Shown piece after piece: positions 12,901 through 25,624 of a DNA stretch of 64,000 nucleotides. Every line of letters begins with the position of its first letter. Position 1 is the first letter of the stretch. Below the pieces are notes generated by a model, which was given only the letters and a program-made list of their open reading frames with translations, had not been told where the DNA came from and searched no databases. The translations under genes were made by a program, and so were the position numbers. The stretch spans positions 7,266,001 through 7,330,000 of the forward strand of contig NC_045150.1 of NCBI RefSeq assembly GCF_008831285.2. Reading direction: 5' to 3'. This stretch comes from Nymphaea colorata (Eukaryota > Streptophyta > Magnoliopsida > Nymphaeales > Nymphaeaceae).

Positions 12901-13070
12901 ACGAGCCCGGTGTGATCGGGTGGTAAGGCCTGACAATTGGGTGGTTCGAATCAAGTTTTAAAGGCTGGGCATCACACGGGGTCGCTGGCAGGTACTCAAT
13001 GTCCACTCAGACTCGACTGGGCCGGCCTGGGTGGACATGATAAGCCCTGGTGGACTCGATAATAGTTTTT
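12901..13070 (+). mobile_element. tRNA-derived SINE candidate
   Basis: TGATCGGGTGG at about 12913 resembles the internal RNA polymerase III A box. GGTTCGAATC at about 12942 is an exact B-box core. Their spacing of roughly 30 bp is tRNA-like, but the sequence does not fold as a plausible functional tRNA and it continues about 130 bp to an AT/T-rich tail near 13068. That layout fits a plant SINE. No clear flanking duplication was found and the tail overlaps a neighbouring inverted-repeat element, so the assignment is tentative. Confidence 0.45.
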
Positions 13071-13315
13071 TAATATATTTTTATTATTTTTTATATACAA
13101 TCATAATATTTTGTTATAATTTTAAATATTTATATATTATTTTATATTTAAAATATATATTTTATAATCTAATCTAGCTGATCCTAGGTTTCAGGTGTCG
13201 AGTCGAGCCCAAGCCCGAGTTTTGTGTGTGGGGCCGGGCCCGAGCCCGGCTTCGGGTGTCTGGCCAGCCCGAGCCCAACTTCTTATTGGGCCGAGCAAGG
13301 CCAGCCCGACTCGAT
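13003..13315. mobile_element. CG-rich inverted-repeat element (MITE-like)
   Basis: The left end has CAGACTCGACTGGGCCGGCC and the right end has GGCCAGCCCGACTCGATGC, which are imperfect inverted complements. They enclose a very AT-rich core (13060-13180) and GCCCGAGCCC-type subterminal repeats. A shorter, related GGGCCGGGCCCGGCCC segment occurs near 39750. No target duplication could be defined. Confidence 0.5.
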
Positions 13316-14077
13316 GCTTAGGCTTCGTTACACTTCAATGCCACCAAACTATGGTGAAATGACTTCTTTGGTAGCAAGTCAAAACCTTAAAAGCATAAGG
13401 ATATGACCTTAAAAGTGGACCGCTACAAGGAATTTCGGTAAAAGAGAAAATGTGATAAGGTACATGCAAATAGTTATCCAGGTCCAATTTTTAGTGGTTA
13501 AATCCGGGGCCATCTGTACAAATGGCATTACTTGACCAATAAATTTGATAAGATGCATTAGCATTACGTGTAAAAACTTCACTATGGATAACAAATTCAA
13601 ATTAGATCATATTTTGGGTGCTGCTCCAAATATGATACAAATTTGATTCGGTAAATCTAAATCGGGTTTACTTCTTTATGTAAATGATCTTAATCTCAAA
13701 GTGACTTTCGATCATATTCAAATCAGTTATCATACAGCAGCTAGTGTTGGTTTATGAATGAGATTCTACAAGTCCTTCAATAGTTGTACACCTTAAGTTC
13801 CAAATAATTTTATATATGGTGTAGGTCATTGTTCTATGCGCCACTCCATTTGCTGCCTTCATCTATGGTTTCTGTAAATTCGCGCATTCCTCTGCTCAAA
13901 ATACAGTTAGGAAATCAGGTGTAATTTGGGCAAAAAGAAAAAATCATGTGTGTTTATTTGGGTCTTTCAACTTTGTCCATGTAGAAGTGAGATTGATGTA
14001 ACAAGTACATGGGAAAGTTTTGTACCCTAGTAAAAAGATCCAAAATTAAGTACATTTTCGTTAACATAAATTAATAC

Positions 14078-14294
14078 TTATGGGGTGTTTGGTCTACCAA
14101 AAATTATGGAATTTTAAAATCAAAATGCTCATTTTTTAAGAAATTAGAATAGTTAAGCAAATGAAGTATTTTGTTTCTGGAATTAGAAAACTGAAACCTG
14201 GATTTTTTTTTATTCCATTCTAGCTTGAGGAGGAATTGTAACTCTGGAAATTTTGATTATTGAATCAAAATTTCAAACCATCAAATGGCCCTTA
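14078..14294. mobile_element. Tourist-like MITE
   Basis: A TTA trinucleotide flanks both ends (14078-14080 and 14292-14294). The left end reads TGGGGTGTTTGGTCTACC; the right end, on the opposite strand, reads GGGCCATTTGATGG. Both continue into AATTTTRAATCAAAAT-like sequence. A TTA/TAA duplication and GGG-TTTGG ends are typical of PIF/Harbinger-derived MITEs. There is no coding capacity. Confidence 0.6.
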
Positions 14295-14330
14295 AAAGCT
14301 TTGTCACGAAACTCCAATTTAAAAAAGGAT

Positions 14331-14425
14331 CGAATACCATAGACTAAAATCTTGTTATGCTTTCTAACAAAAGATCGAATACCATAGGCTAAAATCTTGT
14401 TATGCTTTCTAACAGTCGCTATGCT
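14331..14425. repeat. short tandem duplication, period about 55 bp
   Basis: The block GATCGAATACCATAG followed by CTAAAATCTTGTTATGC occurs twice in direct succession with one or two differences. It lies between genes and has no coding frame. Confidence 0.85.
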
Positions 14426-15638
14426 ATGAAAAGCCGATTTCTCACCGGTTGTTCATGTTAAAATTTCTATTACTTAGCCAGCTTCCCGTCTATACCAGCA
14501 TCAAGTTATTCTCCTTTCTCCATTAGACAGCCATGAATGATTCTTTGTGGTGTCCTTACGGGGTTGAGTCTTTGTGGTGTCCTTGACTAAGTAGCCAGTT
14601 CATGTTTTGAATCCCTAAAGCATTAACTCTTTTATGCTGTAAATGAAAAGCTACTAATGTGCAAGTTAAAAATGGTAGGTGGGGGCGAAGTCGTTAACTA
14701 TAGCTTCAAATTTTAATATAGGTCAAAATATAAATTTTCACAATATAATATAGGTTAAAATAAAAAATTTAAAAATTAATGATTTTTTTTAAATTTTGAG
14801 TGGAGGCCATGGCCATGTCAGCCCTTTTGGGTTCGCCCTTAGTGATAGAAGCAGCATCCGGAGGCACTGAGAGCATACCAAGTATCTTAAGAAACAAAGG
14901 GTTGAGTAGAAGCTTTGACTCTCTTTTCAGCAGTATCATAAAATACTTTTCCTACTCATCTAAAATCTTCTTGGTAGCATTTCTGCACCCACAATTACCT
15001 TAGATGAAATCTTGTTTGTACTCCACCAAAATCTCCCCTGGAAAACTACAACCCAACATTTTTCCATCAACTTGAGAAAATTTCACTTCATGCGAAGCTT
15101 GAAAATCTCCCTTTATTCCTAACCAAGGTGATCTCTCTCCATATTCCCACTGCCACATTTGTCTCTCGACTATATATCGCCACAATACCATTCTTTTTTG
15201 GAAACATGATACTTTTTAGTTTTTGAATTAGCTTAATCGATTAACATTTATTTTCTAACAAAAGGAATAATGAACAAATGGGCCAAGACATATAAACTTA
15301 TTCGAACATATTATGGACTAAGTTGGCTTTCGATATTGACAATAGACACCATATTTTAAGACTTCACATCAGGATGGACATTCTTGGCCATGGTTTGATC
15401 TTCTGTATTTAACATGAAATTTTGGACCAATACGTTCCATACCTTGTGGTTGATTTGGCTGAAGATCATAACTTACAAATTAATATGTAAACATTATATG
15501 GATATAAACTTTTAGGAGCTGAAGTTTACGATGCTGTGTATAATGTTCTGTTAAAGAATATTCAACATTTTTGTGACATGGTTATACAATTATAAAATAC
15601 ATAACCTGCTCCTTAGTCTATTTAAGGAAGTTGACATA

Positions 15639-16013
15639 TAGTGATGTCAATTGATCATATTCAAATTAGATGTACTTTTAACTTAATAATTTTTTTTTGG
15701 ATATTCACACATTGAGATTTGATCATGAACAAGAAAAGTCACATCTGAATTCAAAATTTACAATCTTAATCTGACTTGAAGGTTTGAACCACATCTAGCC
15801 GATTTTCAAAATGTAAGAGAATTGAATCTAGGATATTTATTTAAAATTAAATTCAATTGTGAATATGAATCAAATCTATTTATGTACATTTGAATCTGAA
15901 TTTGATTGAATGTGATTTTTTAAGTCCAAATCCGATCCCATTTTTTAATTGAACATTAAATTCGTTTTACATCGGATTTTTTCAAAATGGTTAGTTGGAA
16001 TATTACATCCATA
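15639..16013. mobile_element. hAT-like MITE, TAGGGATGTCAA family (copy 2)
   Basis: Left end TAGTGATGTCAATTGATC, right end ATATTACATCCATA, with an interior of ATTCAAATTAGAT, TTTGAATCTGAA and AATCCGATCCC words shared with copies at 43697 and 50138. The right end is more decayed than in other copies and no target duplication can be recognised, so the boundaries are approximate. Confidence 0.55.
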
Positions 16014-16835
16014 TTATTAAAACAGTCTTTTCTTTTCAACATAAATTTTATTAAATTAATTTTTTTAAAAAGTTTCCCAAAAGCTTTTTTAAGAAAAGTG
16101 ATATGCCAATGAAAAATGGCCCCAGAAAATTTGGTAGTTCTTCTACCACTTTTGGAAAGGGGCGAGCCCCAGCTATGAAGACTTACCAGAAAGTACTCGG
16201 TTGCAGAGTTGCGAATTCCCATTTTCTGGCCACTTGTTTGTTCGATTTATGTACCTTTCGAGAAACTCCTGGGGACGAAACCTTTTCTTGAACTTTACCC
16301 GTTCACTCTTATCTGTCCGCTCTGGCTCTACATGACAAGCGACCGACAAAAAGGGAAAGGAGACAATGAGAGAGGGCAGTGAGGGGAGGGAATCAGGTTA
16401 CTGTAGCTAGCAGCTTCCCTCTGAAAATGGGATTCAAAATTTTATTACGGACTTTCCATTTCTGCTGCGGGTCTCATGGAGAGCACCTCGGTAGATGAGG
16501 GGCTAAGTCGTCCCCATCTCTCCAATTCCAAATTTGGCGGAAGGATCCCCTATTCTCCAACCTGCCGCCTTCTAAATTTGGGATGGTGCAGAGACAAGCC
16601 CACCAAATGTGGCATCCCACCACCACCACCACCCTCTTGCGTCAAGTCGTCGAAATGAGGCGCTCAGGTTGCCATATTGAGAGACTTTCCTGTTTTGGAG
16701 GGCTTTGCCCTATGATCTTCATCTTCTTCTTCGTGAATTCATGGAAATGGAGCATGCCCACCTTGCCATTTCGAGAGATTTCCCCGTTTTTGGAGGTGCC
16801 CACCCGCTATTACCTCTCTAATAGGCCATGGAGCA

Positions 16836-16844
16836 ATAAATATA
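16836..16844 (+). promoter_or_regulatory. candidate TATA element of the MADS-box gene
   Basis: ATAAATATA lies 116 bp upstream of the start codon, in the transition from the GC-richer 16.4-16.8 kb promoter stretch to the pyrimidine-rich leader. Position and composition fit a core promoter, but the match is not the canonical TATAWAW and other AT-rich words lie nearby. Confidence 0.35.
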
Positions 16845-16959
16845 GGGCGTTTTTAGTGATATAGCTCCCCCCTTTTCCCCTTTTGATAGACGTTTTTCTC
16901 TTTTTAAGGACTGAGTGGTTCACCCGATTCTTGGTGGAATCTGCTGAAGAGGGCGAAAG

Positions 16960-19900
16960 ATGGGAAGGGGGAAAATTGAGATCAAGAAGATTGAGAACGT
17001 GACTACCAGGCAGGTTACCTTCTCGAAGCGCAGGGTTGGGTTGCTGAAGAAGGCGAAGGAGCTGGCAGTCTTGTGCGATGCGGAGATCGCTGTCATCGTC
17101 TTCTCGAGCACGGGCAGACTCTTCGAGTTTGCTAGTCATTGGTATGATGTTATTTTTTCTTTTTTTCCAATTTGTCCGTGCAATTCGTTTGCAGGTGTCA
17201 TGTTTTGTGTGGTCGATTTGATGGAACATACATGAACCTGAAGTTTCTGTCTGGAAACATTTTTTCATGGATCATGATAGTGTTTGATTAAACAGGAATA
17301 CCTCAGTTGATTTTTCTCAGACAAAAATGGTAAAAGATGTTTTTCAGTTTGTTACTATAGGGACCTATAATCAGAATTTTGTATCTGTTATCGCATATTG
17401 GGGCTTACAGGTTCGTGAGTCTGGAATCGCTGAAGCTATTGCATATGAAATAGATAGGTCATAGTATGATAAGTCACAAATATAGTATTTGGAAGCTGCG
17501 AAGTTTTTCATCCCGCTCGAGTCTTGGACCACCAAAACGATAAGAAGAAGCTCATTGATGTCAAGACTGCAGTTTTTTAGTTAGAAGATTTTACTGAAGA
17601 TAAGAAAAAATTCTATCGATATTGAGAAAATTTTACTTTATTTTATATGTTGCCATCTGGGATTTAATGATCCCTATTCCCCTTCGTATTTTTTTGCTAA
17701 TAGCTTAGCTGTATTCATTCAATTGGGAATGCAATTGCCTTACAGTTTAAATGCTAGTCTTGTGTAAATGCTTGAGGGTTTTGATCATCGGATGAAGATT
17801 TGTATGTCTATTTGTGGGGAGTGTATTTGTGCTTGCACCAATTGCAGTTATATGTTTCATGACAATTCCAATTTTAGAGAATCTTTGACATCATGGAACA
17901 TTTCTCTCTTTTCACATTCTGCGTGATTTTAACTTTTGCATTATTTTCTATTCCATGTTTCTTTTCTACCTTTTGGTAATGATATTGCATATAGATGTGC
18001 TGCAATTTTTTTCCTGTTTGCGCAGCTGTGCTTTATATTAGATAGTCATCTCCTTTTATAGGAAAACTAGGCCAAATTACAAAACTATGGAAATTGAAAC
18101 TGGACACGCAAGTTCATCTGCAACAAAATGGAAAAAACACGCTCATAAATATGGAAAATGATAAAGGCAATGTTGACCACTTCCTTCTTTCAACAGTGAG
18201 CAATATCAGTACATGTATTATGCAGTTTCTTGTTGGAGTTGTTTACCAGTAAGTGCATTTTTAGATAGTCCAGAAATGCTGAAAGTAGCCATCCCTTAGC
18301 ACCTATCCAGCTTCTGTTATAACAAGTATTTCAGCGATATAAGTACATGTATTATGCAGTTTCTTGTTGGAGTTGTTTACCAGTAAGTGCATTTTTAGAT
18401 AGTCCAGACATGCTGAAAGTACCCATCCCTTAGCACCTATCCAGCTTCTGTTATAACAAGTATTTCACTCTTTTAATTTGGAAGCATAGTGGCAAATATT
18501 GTTCTCAGGATTTTCCTGGAATTTTTTTCCTGAAAGTTTTTTTAAAAATATTGTTTTTCTTTGGTATCTGAAATTCAAAACTATAAAAATTATAAAATTA
18601 TGAGTGTTCTACTATTTTTTAAAAGCTTTTAAAAGAAAAAATGGAAATTATACACTTAGATTACATATAGAAAAGGACCTTATCAAGTGGTTGAGAATAG
18701 AGATATTTATTTCTGGGTGATTTTTGAATTTGTAGTATCTTCCTGACAAGAATGTTTTCTTATATTTTGGCATTAAAAAACAAGATATTTTCAAGGCCAT
18801 CTTTTTTTTTTTTTTTTACTACCTTGGAAGGTCAAGAAGTCCTGGGCCATAAAACCAATACCTTCATCAGTCATCACACATGGCACTGAAAATCTATGAA
18901 CAATACATGATATATGAAGGTACATAAAAAAACAAGTAGCACATACGTGAGCAAATCAATATAAATCACATAGCTGCTCCTCCTCATGAGTAAAAACTGC
19001 CCTTGTACATCAACAGTAATGACATCAAAACAGAATGTAGTGGCAGACTTCTTTGTTTAAAGTGAAGTTTGCTGATCCTTGCAACTTGCAATAATTCTTT
19101 TGCATGTAAAGATCATACTAGATCCTTGAAGTGGCCTCATTGCTGACTTGCAAAATGTAGCCAGTTGTTATTTTCATCTCTACAACTTGTTCAAATCTTC
19201 ACCTAAGTTTAATAGTGAGATGACATTGAATAGCTTTTGGAGAGAAACTTCTCATTAGGTAATGGATTTTCTAATACCAATGACCAGAGTGAAGCTGCAA
19301 TGTTCCCCAAAACTCTCAGGTTTAGCATTGTGTTGACAACATTTTTACAAATATTACTGTTCTTTTTTTTCAAGGAAAAGCAAAAAACAGATAGGAACGA
19401 CATTTTGATGTGTACTTTGCTGGTATTGTTAGGGCTGCACACGAGCCAAGTCGAGCTCGACTCAAGTTATGTTTAGTCACCTCGAGCTCGACAAGAGCTA
19501 CACAACTCCAACTCGAACTTGACTTGAGAGAATGTGTTCGAGATCGAGCTTGACTCGTCGACTTGTTTAAACTTAAACTCGTTTATCCTGTCTATGTTTT
19601 CCCCAAAAATCTTAAACTAAAAATTTTACAGTATGTTTCGTCTCAGAAGTTCAGGATTCAATGCAGTAACACCCAAATTCCATAAACCCAAAAAGAACAT
19701 ATACCAGAAAAAAAAAATCAAGACTGTAACAGGAGAGCCGTGTTGTTATTGTTGTTGTGGTGGCATTAGTGTTGTTGGTGGTCTAAGAATGGCGATGCTC
19801 GCCCTCATATGTCACGACAAGCATCATTTCTCGCAGGGCACCCTTTGAGATTGCTGCATTTGTAGTATCCTCTGCAGACAAAGACAGATTCAGATAATGA

Positions 19901-22900
19901 GAAAAATGAGATCATGCCAAAAGAAAAAAAAAAAAAGGAAAGCTCATTCCTCTTCTTCTCTAGAGAGATTGGAACAAACTGAGGAAGGAGAAGCACCTTG
20001 GGTAGGGAGAACCCTTTATTGGTTTCTGCCCATATTTTCTCCAAGAATACTCGTCTGTAAGGATGTCGGCAATCTTTGAGCTGATGGCAAAGACTCTTAT
20101 CACCCTCTTCACTTTTGATTTCCTGGACATGCAAAACACTGGTGAGCACATCTCTAAACACGACATGAGACTATCCAAAGAACAATAATCCACTTCTATC
20201 TAAGGCTGCTGTTTGCAAAAGTAAAAATAACACCAAAACTCAATGACACCTACCATGAGCATCACATTTGCCGACATTATCTCCAGGAAAGGTGTGGGTG
20301 AGGAGGAAAGGCGTGGGTGAGGAGAGAGAAAAATGGGAGGGGAAATGAATGAGATTGATTGAAAAACATAATGATGAGGGTGGGTGTAATAATGAGGGTA
20401 GAAGGAAGTGTGGCTGCATGGGTGAAGAGAGAAAAAGAGAGAGGGAGGTGGGTGTAATGATGAAGGTAGGAGGAAGCGTGGGTGAAGAGAGAGAAAAAGA
20501 GAGGGAAAACTAAAAATGCAAACAAAAATTCGAGCTGAAAGTCAAGCCGACTCGAATTTAGTTGAGTCGAGTCCAACCAACTCGAACTCGGCTCGCTAAT
20601 ATACTCGAGTTTATATTTAAGCTTGAGCTCGACTCGTATAAAAAACGAGTCGAGCTCGAGTCGATCCCGAGTTGGCTCGACTCATTGTGCAGCCCTAGGT
20701 ATTGTGGGTGGGCATGTCTGGTGATGTGGCTATCAAAGGCACCCTGCAGCACCTAGTCATTGGCCAGGGAAGAGCTCACCTTCTAGGGGTGAGTTGTCAA
20801 GGCCAAGGAGCTGGTGGTTGTAGGGGCTAACCTCCAGGAGTTGAAGGTGATGATGAATCCTGTCCTTGGATCCATGAACATGTCTGGTCCATGCTGGTCA
20901 CTTTTTAAACCACAAACAGGCCATCCCATCTTCATTTGAGCTTCCCTAGGAAAAGATGGAGTTGAGAATTAAAAACCCAAACTTGTTGCCTGGGTACGAA
21001 CTGCTTTCTGATAATATGCTTGTCGAGAAGTGCCTTAGTCCATGCTTCATAGATCTTGACGTTCTTGTGTGCTTTGTCCCCAAACTCCTTTAAGGAGTTC
21101 AATTACATTGCATGCTTCTGGTTAGTATTGGCTATAAGATGAGAGAATAAAGAGAAACACAAAAAGGAAAGTTCTACATTTCAAGAATATTGCAAAATGT
21201 AAATGTGGCATTTTTCATTTTTCCCCTTTTTCAGAAAAATGTTTTTTAATGTATTTTAATTTTTTGATGTTTCTTTTATTGTTTTAATAACTGTTTTGGA
21301 TTTATCCTATCAAAAAATTACTGTTTTGATTTTTGATCAATGTTTTTATCAAAAAATCAGCACAAAACTAAGATATTCACAATTTGTTCTGTTATTTGTT
21401 GTGTTTTTTAAGGTTTTTTGAATTCCTGGCATTTTCTGTAGAGAATCAAACTTCCCATTTAATATTAAATAAAAACCTTATCGACAGAAACCGAAGAAGG
21501 GTATCTGTACAATGATAGAAAAGGATTCACAATGTCTTTGTGATCATATGCTTTTTATGAAGGAATGGTGTAGTATAGTGTTATAAAGTGATTGGCCTTG
21601 TTTTTAATGTTTTGAAGAGTTACATGATCACATTGGGCTATCACTTTTGAGGAACACCAGATATTTCCTGTTGTAATGGATGCACCAATATACTGTTACC
21701 ATGCATGCTTGTCATTCTTATGTTTTGTAGAATACTACCAGTCAGTGAGTTATGAACTCTTTTGATATATATTATTATTTACTCTGAATCTCTTTTCCTT
21801 TTTGTGAAGCATCAAAAAGACTATTGCAAGGTACAACAAATCTGTTGATCACTGTGGTCCTCTCCCAGGTACCGAGAATGAGGTAATCTTTGATCTCCTT
21901 TTAAATTTTCCCACCCTAGCAGTTAGGTTTCCTGTTATAGAGTAGTTGGATGGATTGTAATTATAACGATAGCTACTATTTTTTGGTGTTTTATGCTGTT
22001 ACTGGCTTTCATCATTTCATATCAGCATTTTTCTTTCAATTGGATATTGTGTTCTTCAATTAGGTACACTCTCAATGGTGTAAATTTATATGTCACATAG
22101 GACCTGGAATTTTCTAATCGTTCTTTTGAATCTTTTCAAATGTGATAAGCATGTCATCCCTGGACAAGGTGAAATCACATTCTTTTCTTCCTCATCAAAG
22201 GGGTCCAAATGTTTAATCACTTTGTATCATGCAGTAGTTGACATATGGTCCATGAAACATGGGTGCGGCTGTGCACCTGATGTGTCGGTGTCAACTCAGT
22301 TGGACAACACATGGGTGGACAAGGTGCATGCAGCGTCGGGTACAGTCAGCACTCAGTCAGTGCTGACTGACTCCTCTTTTGTCCAGTCTTTTACATCTTC
22401 TTTTCTGCACTCTTTCTCATTCGCTGCATCTTCAGTTCCTTCCGCAACTTCCACTTTTATAATTTTTACCTCTGCTGTTCAAATTTTCCGACTGCAACTG
22501 CATACATGCTGTTATGTATTACTGTATCTGTAATGTTCAATATACAACATATTAAGAATTTATATACTCGATACATTACAATATTATTATATGCATTATA
22601 TTGGATTATAATCTTAATGAATGTGTTTTTGGTTTGTTTAAAATCTTAATGCATGTGTTGTTTCCATTCTACATACTTGTGATTTTGAATTTTGTTATAT
22701 ATTTTATGTACGACCAGTTGTATTTGCGTACCCGTGATTTTGAATTTTGTCTGCACCCATACCCACATCCGTACCCGAACCCACGCTCGTACCCATGTGG
22801 CATAGCATATGGTGATTGTTCTAGTACACACGGCAAATTTTTGATGTATATATTCCTCGTTATCTGTAAGGAAAATCTAAGTTTCTCATGCTCGGTACCA

Positions 22901-23847
22901 TAGTCTGTACACTGCTAGTTTTTGAGGATGACAAACATTTTGATATTCTGGGAAGTTCCTATAGAGATCTAAACAAGGTTTAAGATTTGCTTGCCCGGTG
23001 CCCACATACCGTATCATGGTTCTCCTCTACCTGCCCAAGTACCAAAGAATTCCAATATGTCTCATTCTTGTCATATGCAATGTTCACATGTGTGTTATTT
23101 GGGAAGAATAAGATCCCAACGTCTTCTGGGAACATATTACATGGATCTCCGAAGGTTTCAAGTTTCCTCTACTCTATTCTACTCTAATTTTGTTCTTTGA
23201 GGCACTGCAACTCAAGTGTGTGACATTTTACTGCATTCTCGATGGAGGTCATTTGCATGAGAAGGTTTCAAGGCAACTGCTGCACAACCTGACATAAGTT
23301 GCACATGCATAATATATTTCATATTTACAGCAATAAGGTATGTTCTATGTCACACGGGTACTCCTCTTAAGGAGGAGTACCCGTATGGTACGGGTACGGG
23401 TACGGGTACGGCCCTGGGTACAGCCTGGGTGCGGTCAACGCAGTATCGGGTACAGTCAATGTACCCAGGATCATTTTTGTCCATTTTCAGACTCAGTCAA
23501 CTTTGACTAAGTCCAAAGTTGTCCAGTTTTTGAGTTGAAAATTAAAAATCCCCCTCTCTTTTCTTGTTTCCTTTTTCACTCTATACTTTCTTGTACGCAA
23601 TTCCTCACAACTTTTCATTTAAAATCTTCCATACAATGTTTCCAAAATCCATTCCTTCTCTATAACTTGACTCTTCAATAATAGTGTGAGCCATAACCAT
23701 AGCGATGTCAATATATCTTAAAAGTGTGACCTGTTGCTCCTTCTCATCTTGATGATGCGACAGAGAATTAAGAAAGCTGATATATTTGTATGTTAAATTA
23801 CTTCCATACTGTGTTTTGTGAATATGTTATTCATTTTGAAATTTTTT

Positions 23848-23909
<62 letters not shown>

Positions 23910-25591
23910 CGCATGTGTGTACGGCCATACCCCCGCACCCAAATTTTTTGAAAATGGTCCGTACCCGTACCCGTACCTATGTGACATAGGCTATGTCACA
24001 TGGGTACGGGTACAGGTGCCGGTACTGGTACGGGTACGGACCATTTTCAAAAAACTTGGGTACGGGGGTACGGCCGTACACACACACATATATATGTCAA
24101 AAAATGCAGAAAAATAACATATTTGCACATATCTATATCAAAAATTACACAATCATAATAACATATTGTCATATTCATAAATATAGTCATTACAATTTAC
24201 AACTTATATGAAAAACACCTAGCAAAAGAGCTGCAAAACCAATAGAAACAAGGATCATTTCAAAAGGCGTACCCGTGTCGTACCGGTACCATACGGGTAC
24301 TCCTCCTTTGGAGGAGTACCCGTGTGACATAGGACATAGGGTATGTTCATTGCTTTTGCATCGGTAAACTATATTGCATAGACAGGCACATATAATGATA
24401 GTCATTACATGGAGGCTACTGTGCAAGGAGGCTAAACCTAGTGGATAAATGAGAAATTTTTTAGATGCATGGTACCTAGGAAAGCAGGAATTTTTCAATA
24501 TTTTCTTGTTATATTGAAGGCTTGTGGTAAGATGATAAAGATCGGAAAATTAAGTTAGTCTTCCAAGATTTCAGCATATTATGGGTGCTTTGCATATCCT
24601 TTCTTCTTTGTGTTTTTAAAGACGAAAGAGGAGTGCTTTAAATGCATGGTTACCTAATGAAGTAAGAAAGTTGCATTATTTTTTGTTATACTGAAGTTTT
24701 GCAATAAGGTGATAAACATTTGGAACTTAGCTTAGTTTTCCAAGATGTCAGCATCTTATGGGTGCATGTTATGTCTTTGAGGGCATTTGATTTGTGTTCT
24801 TGGAAGTATGAGAACAAGGAAGTCCTGTCCTGCTGTTCCAGGAACATGGTAATCTGATTCCCTTGGAACAGATGTGCATGTTGTCTGCGTTTGTATAGAT
24901 TGGAAAAGAGACATCCTGTGCTGTTGTCCAGTGTTTATGTAGGTTGAAACAGGGACGTGTTTTGCTGTTGTCCAGCATTTGATTACCATGGAACAGTACA
25001 AATAATTAATTGAATGTTCTAAGTTTCTAACCTAGTAGTTGGATTGGGTTTGCATATCTGTAACAAATTCCAGTATGAATAATCATCTATGTTTGGATAA
25101 TCTATTTGTGATTCCTGGATTGATTTGTTAGATTTTCATTTCTATTTCCATTTTATTGTTGTTGGCTGCCTGATGTATCTTAAATTCTTAACCTTTTTTA
25201 GCTATTTCACTCTCCATGTGAATTGTTGGCATCTAAGACCATGACATTGCTATGACTTCAGGATCCTTTTCTTTAAGAAAAGCAAATGTTAATTAATAAC
25301 ATAATTCGGGGCAGTATTAAAATTTCAAACTCATTAAACAAAATGAGTGTACTGCAGTAGACATCTAGAAAAAACATGTTTTATCAAATAGTGACATGAA
25401 AAAAGAAAAAAAAAGGCAAACAAGATAAAGTCTGTGTGTACATTACTCTAGCTATGGTGCTTGAGCACAAAGTAGATTGGTGACATTGTCTGAAAACCAT
25501 CACGCATATCTCAATGTGCATCGAATTACTTTAACCAAACAATTATAGGAAAATGCAGCACAGTTAACCTTGTTGATCGCCAACCTCATTG

Positions 25592-25624
<33 letters not shown>

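Larger units (their letters stand above)
23345..24339. mobile_element. GGGTAC-rich inverted-repeat (fold-back) element pair
   Basis: Outer ends are CTATGTCACACGGGTACTCC at 23345 and its inverted complement ending near 24332, with a 7-bp extension to 24339. The inverted match runs about 50 bp. An 8-bp direct repeat, GGTATGTT, flanks exactly (23337-23344 and 24340-24347). The terminal word CTATGTCAC also occurs as a back-to-back pair at 23981-23999, so the segment may be two elements in tandem (about 645 and 349 bp) or one inserted beside the other. The subterminal DNA is (GGGTAC)n-like. There is no coding capacity. The 8-bp duplication suggests a hAT-type transposase, but the family is not identified. 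It lies in MADS intron 2. Confidence 0.7.

Noticed and set aside
12901-12975. Functional tRNA gene
   Set aside because: A B box is present, but no acceptor stem pairing or proper anticodon arm can be formed; a tRNA-derived SINE fits better.
22090-22533. 147-residue plus-strand frame in MADS intron 2
   Set aside because: It overlaps the diverged GGGTAC element and an intron; its Ser/Phe-rich composition comes from pyrimidine-rich repeat DNA.
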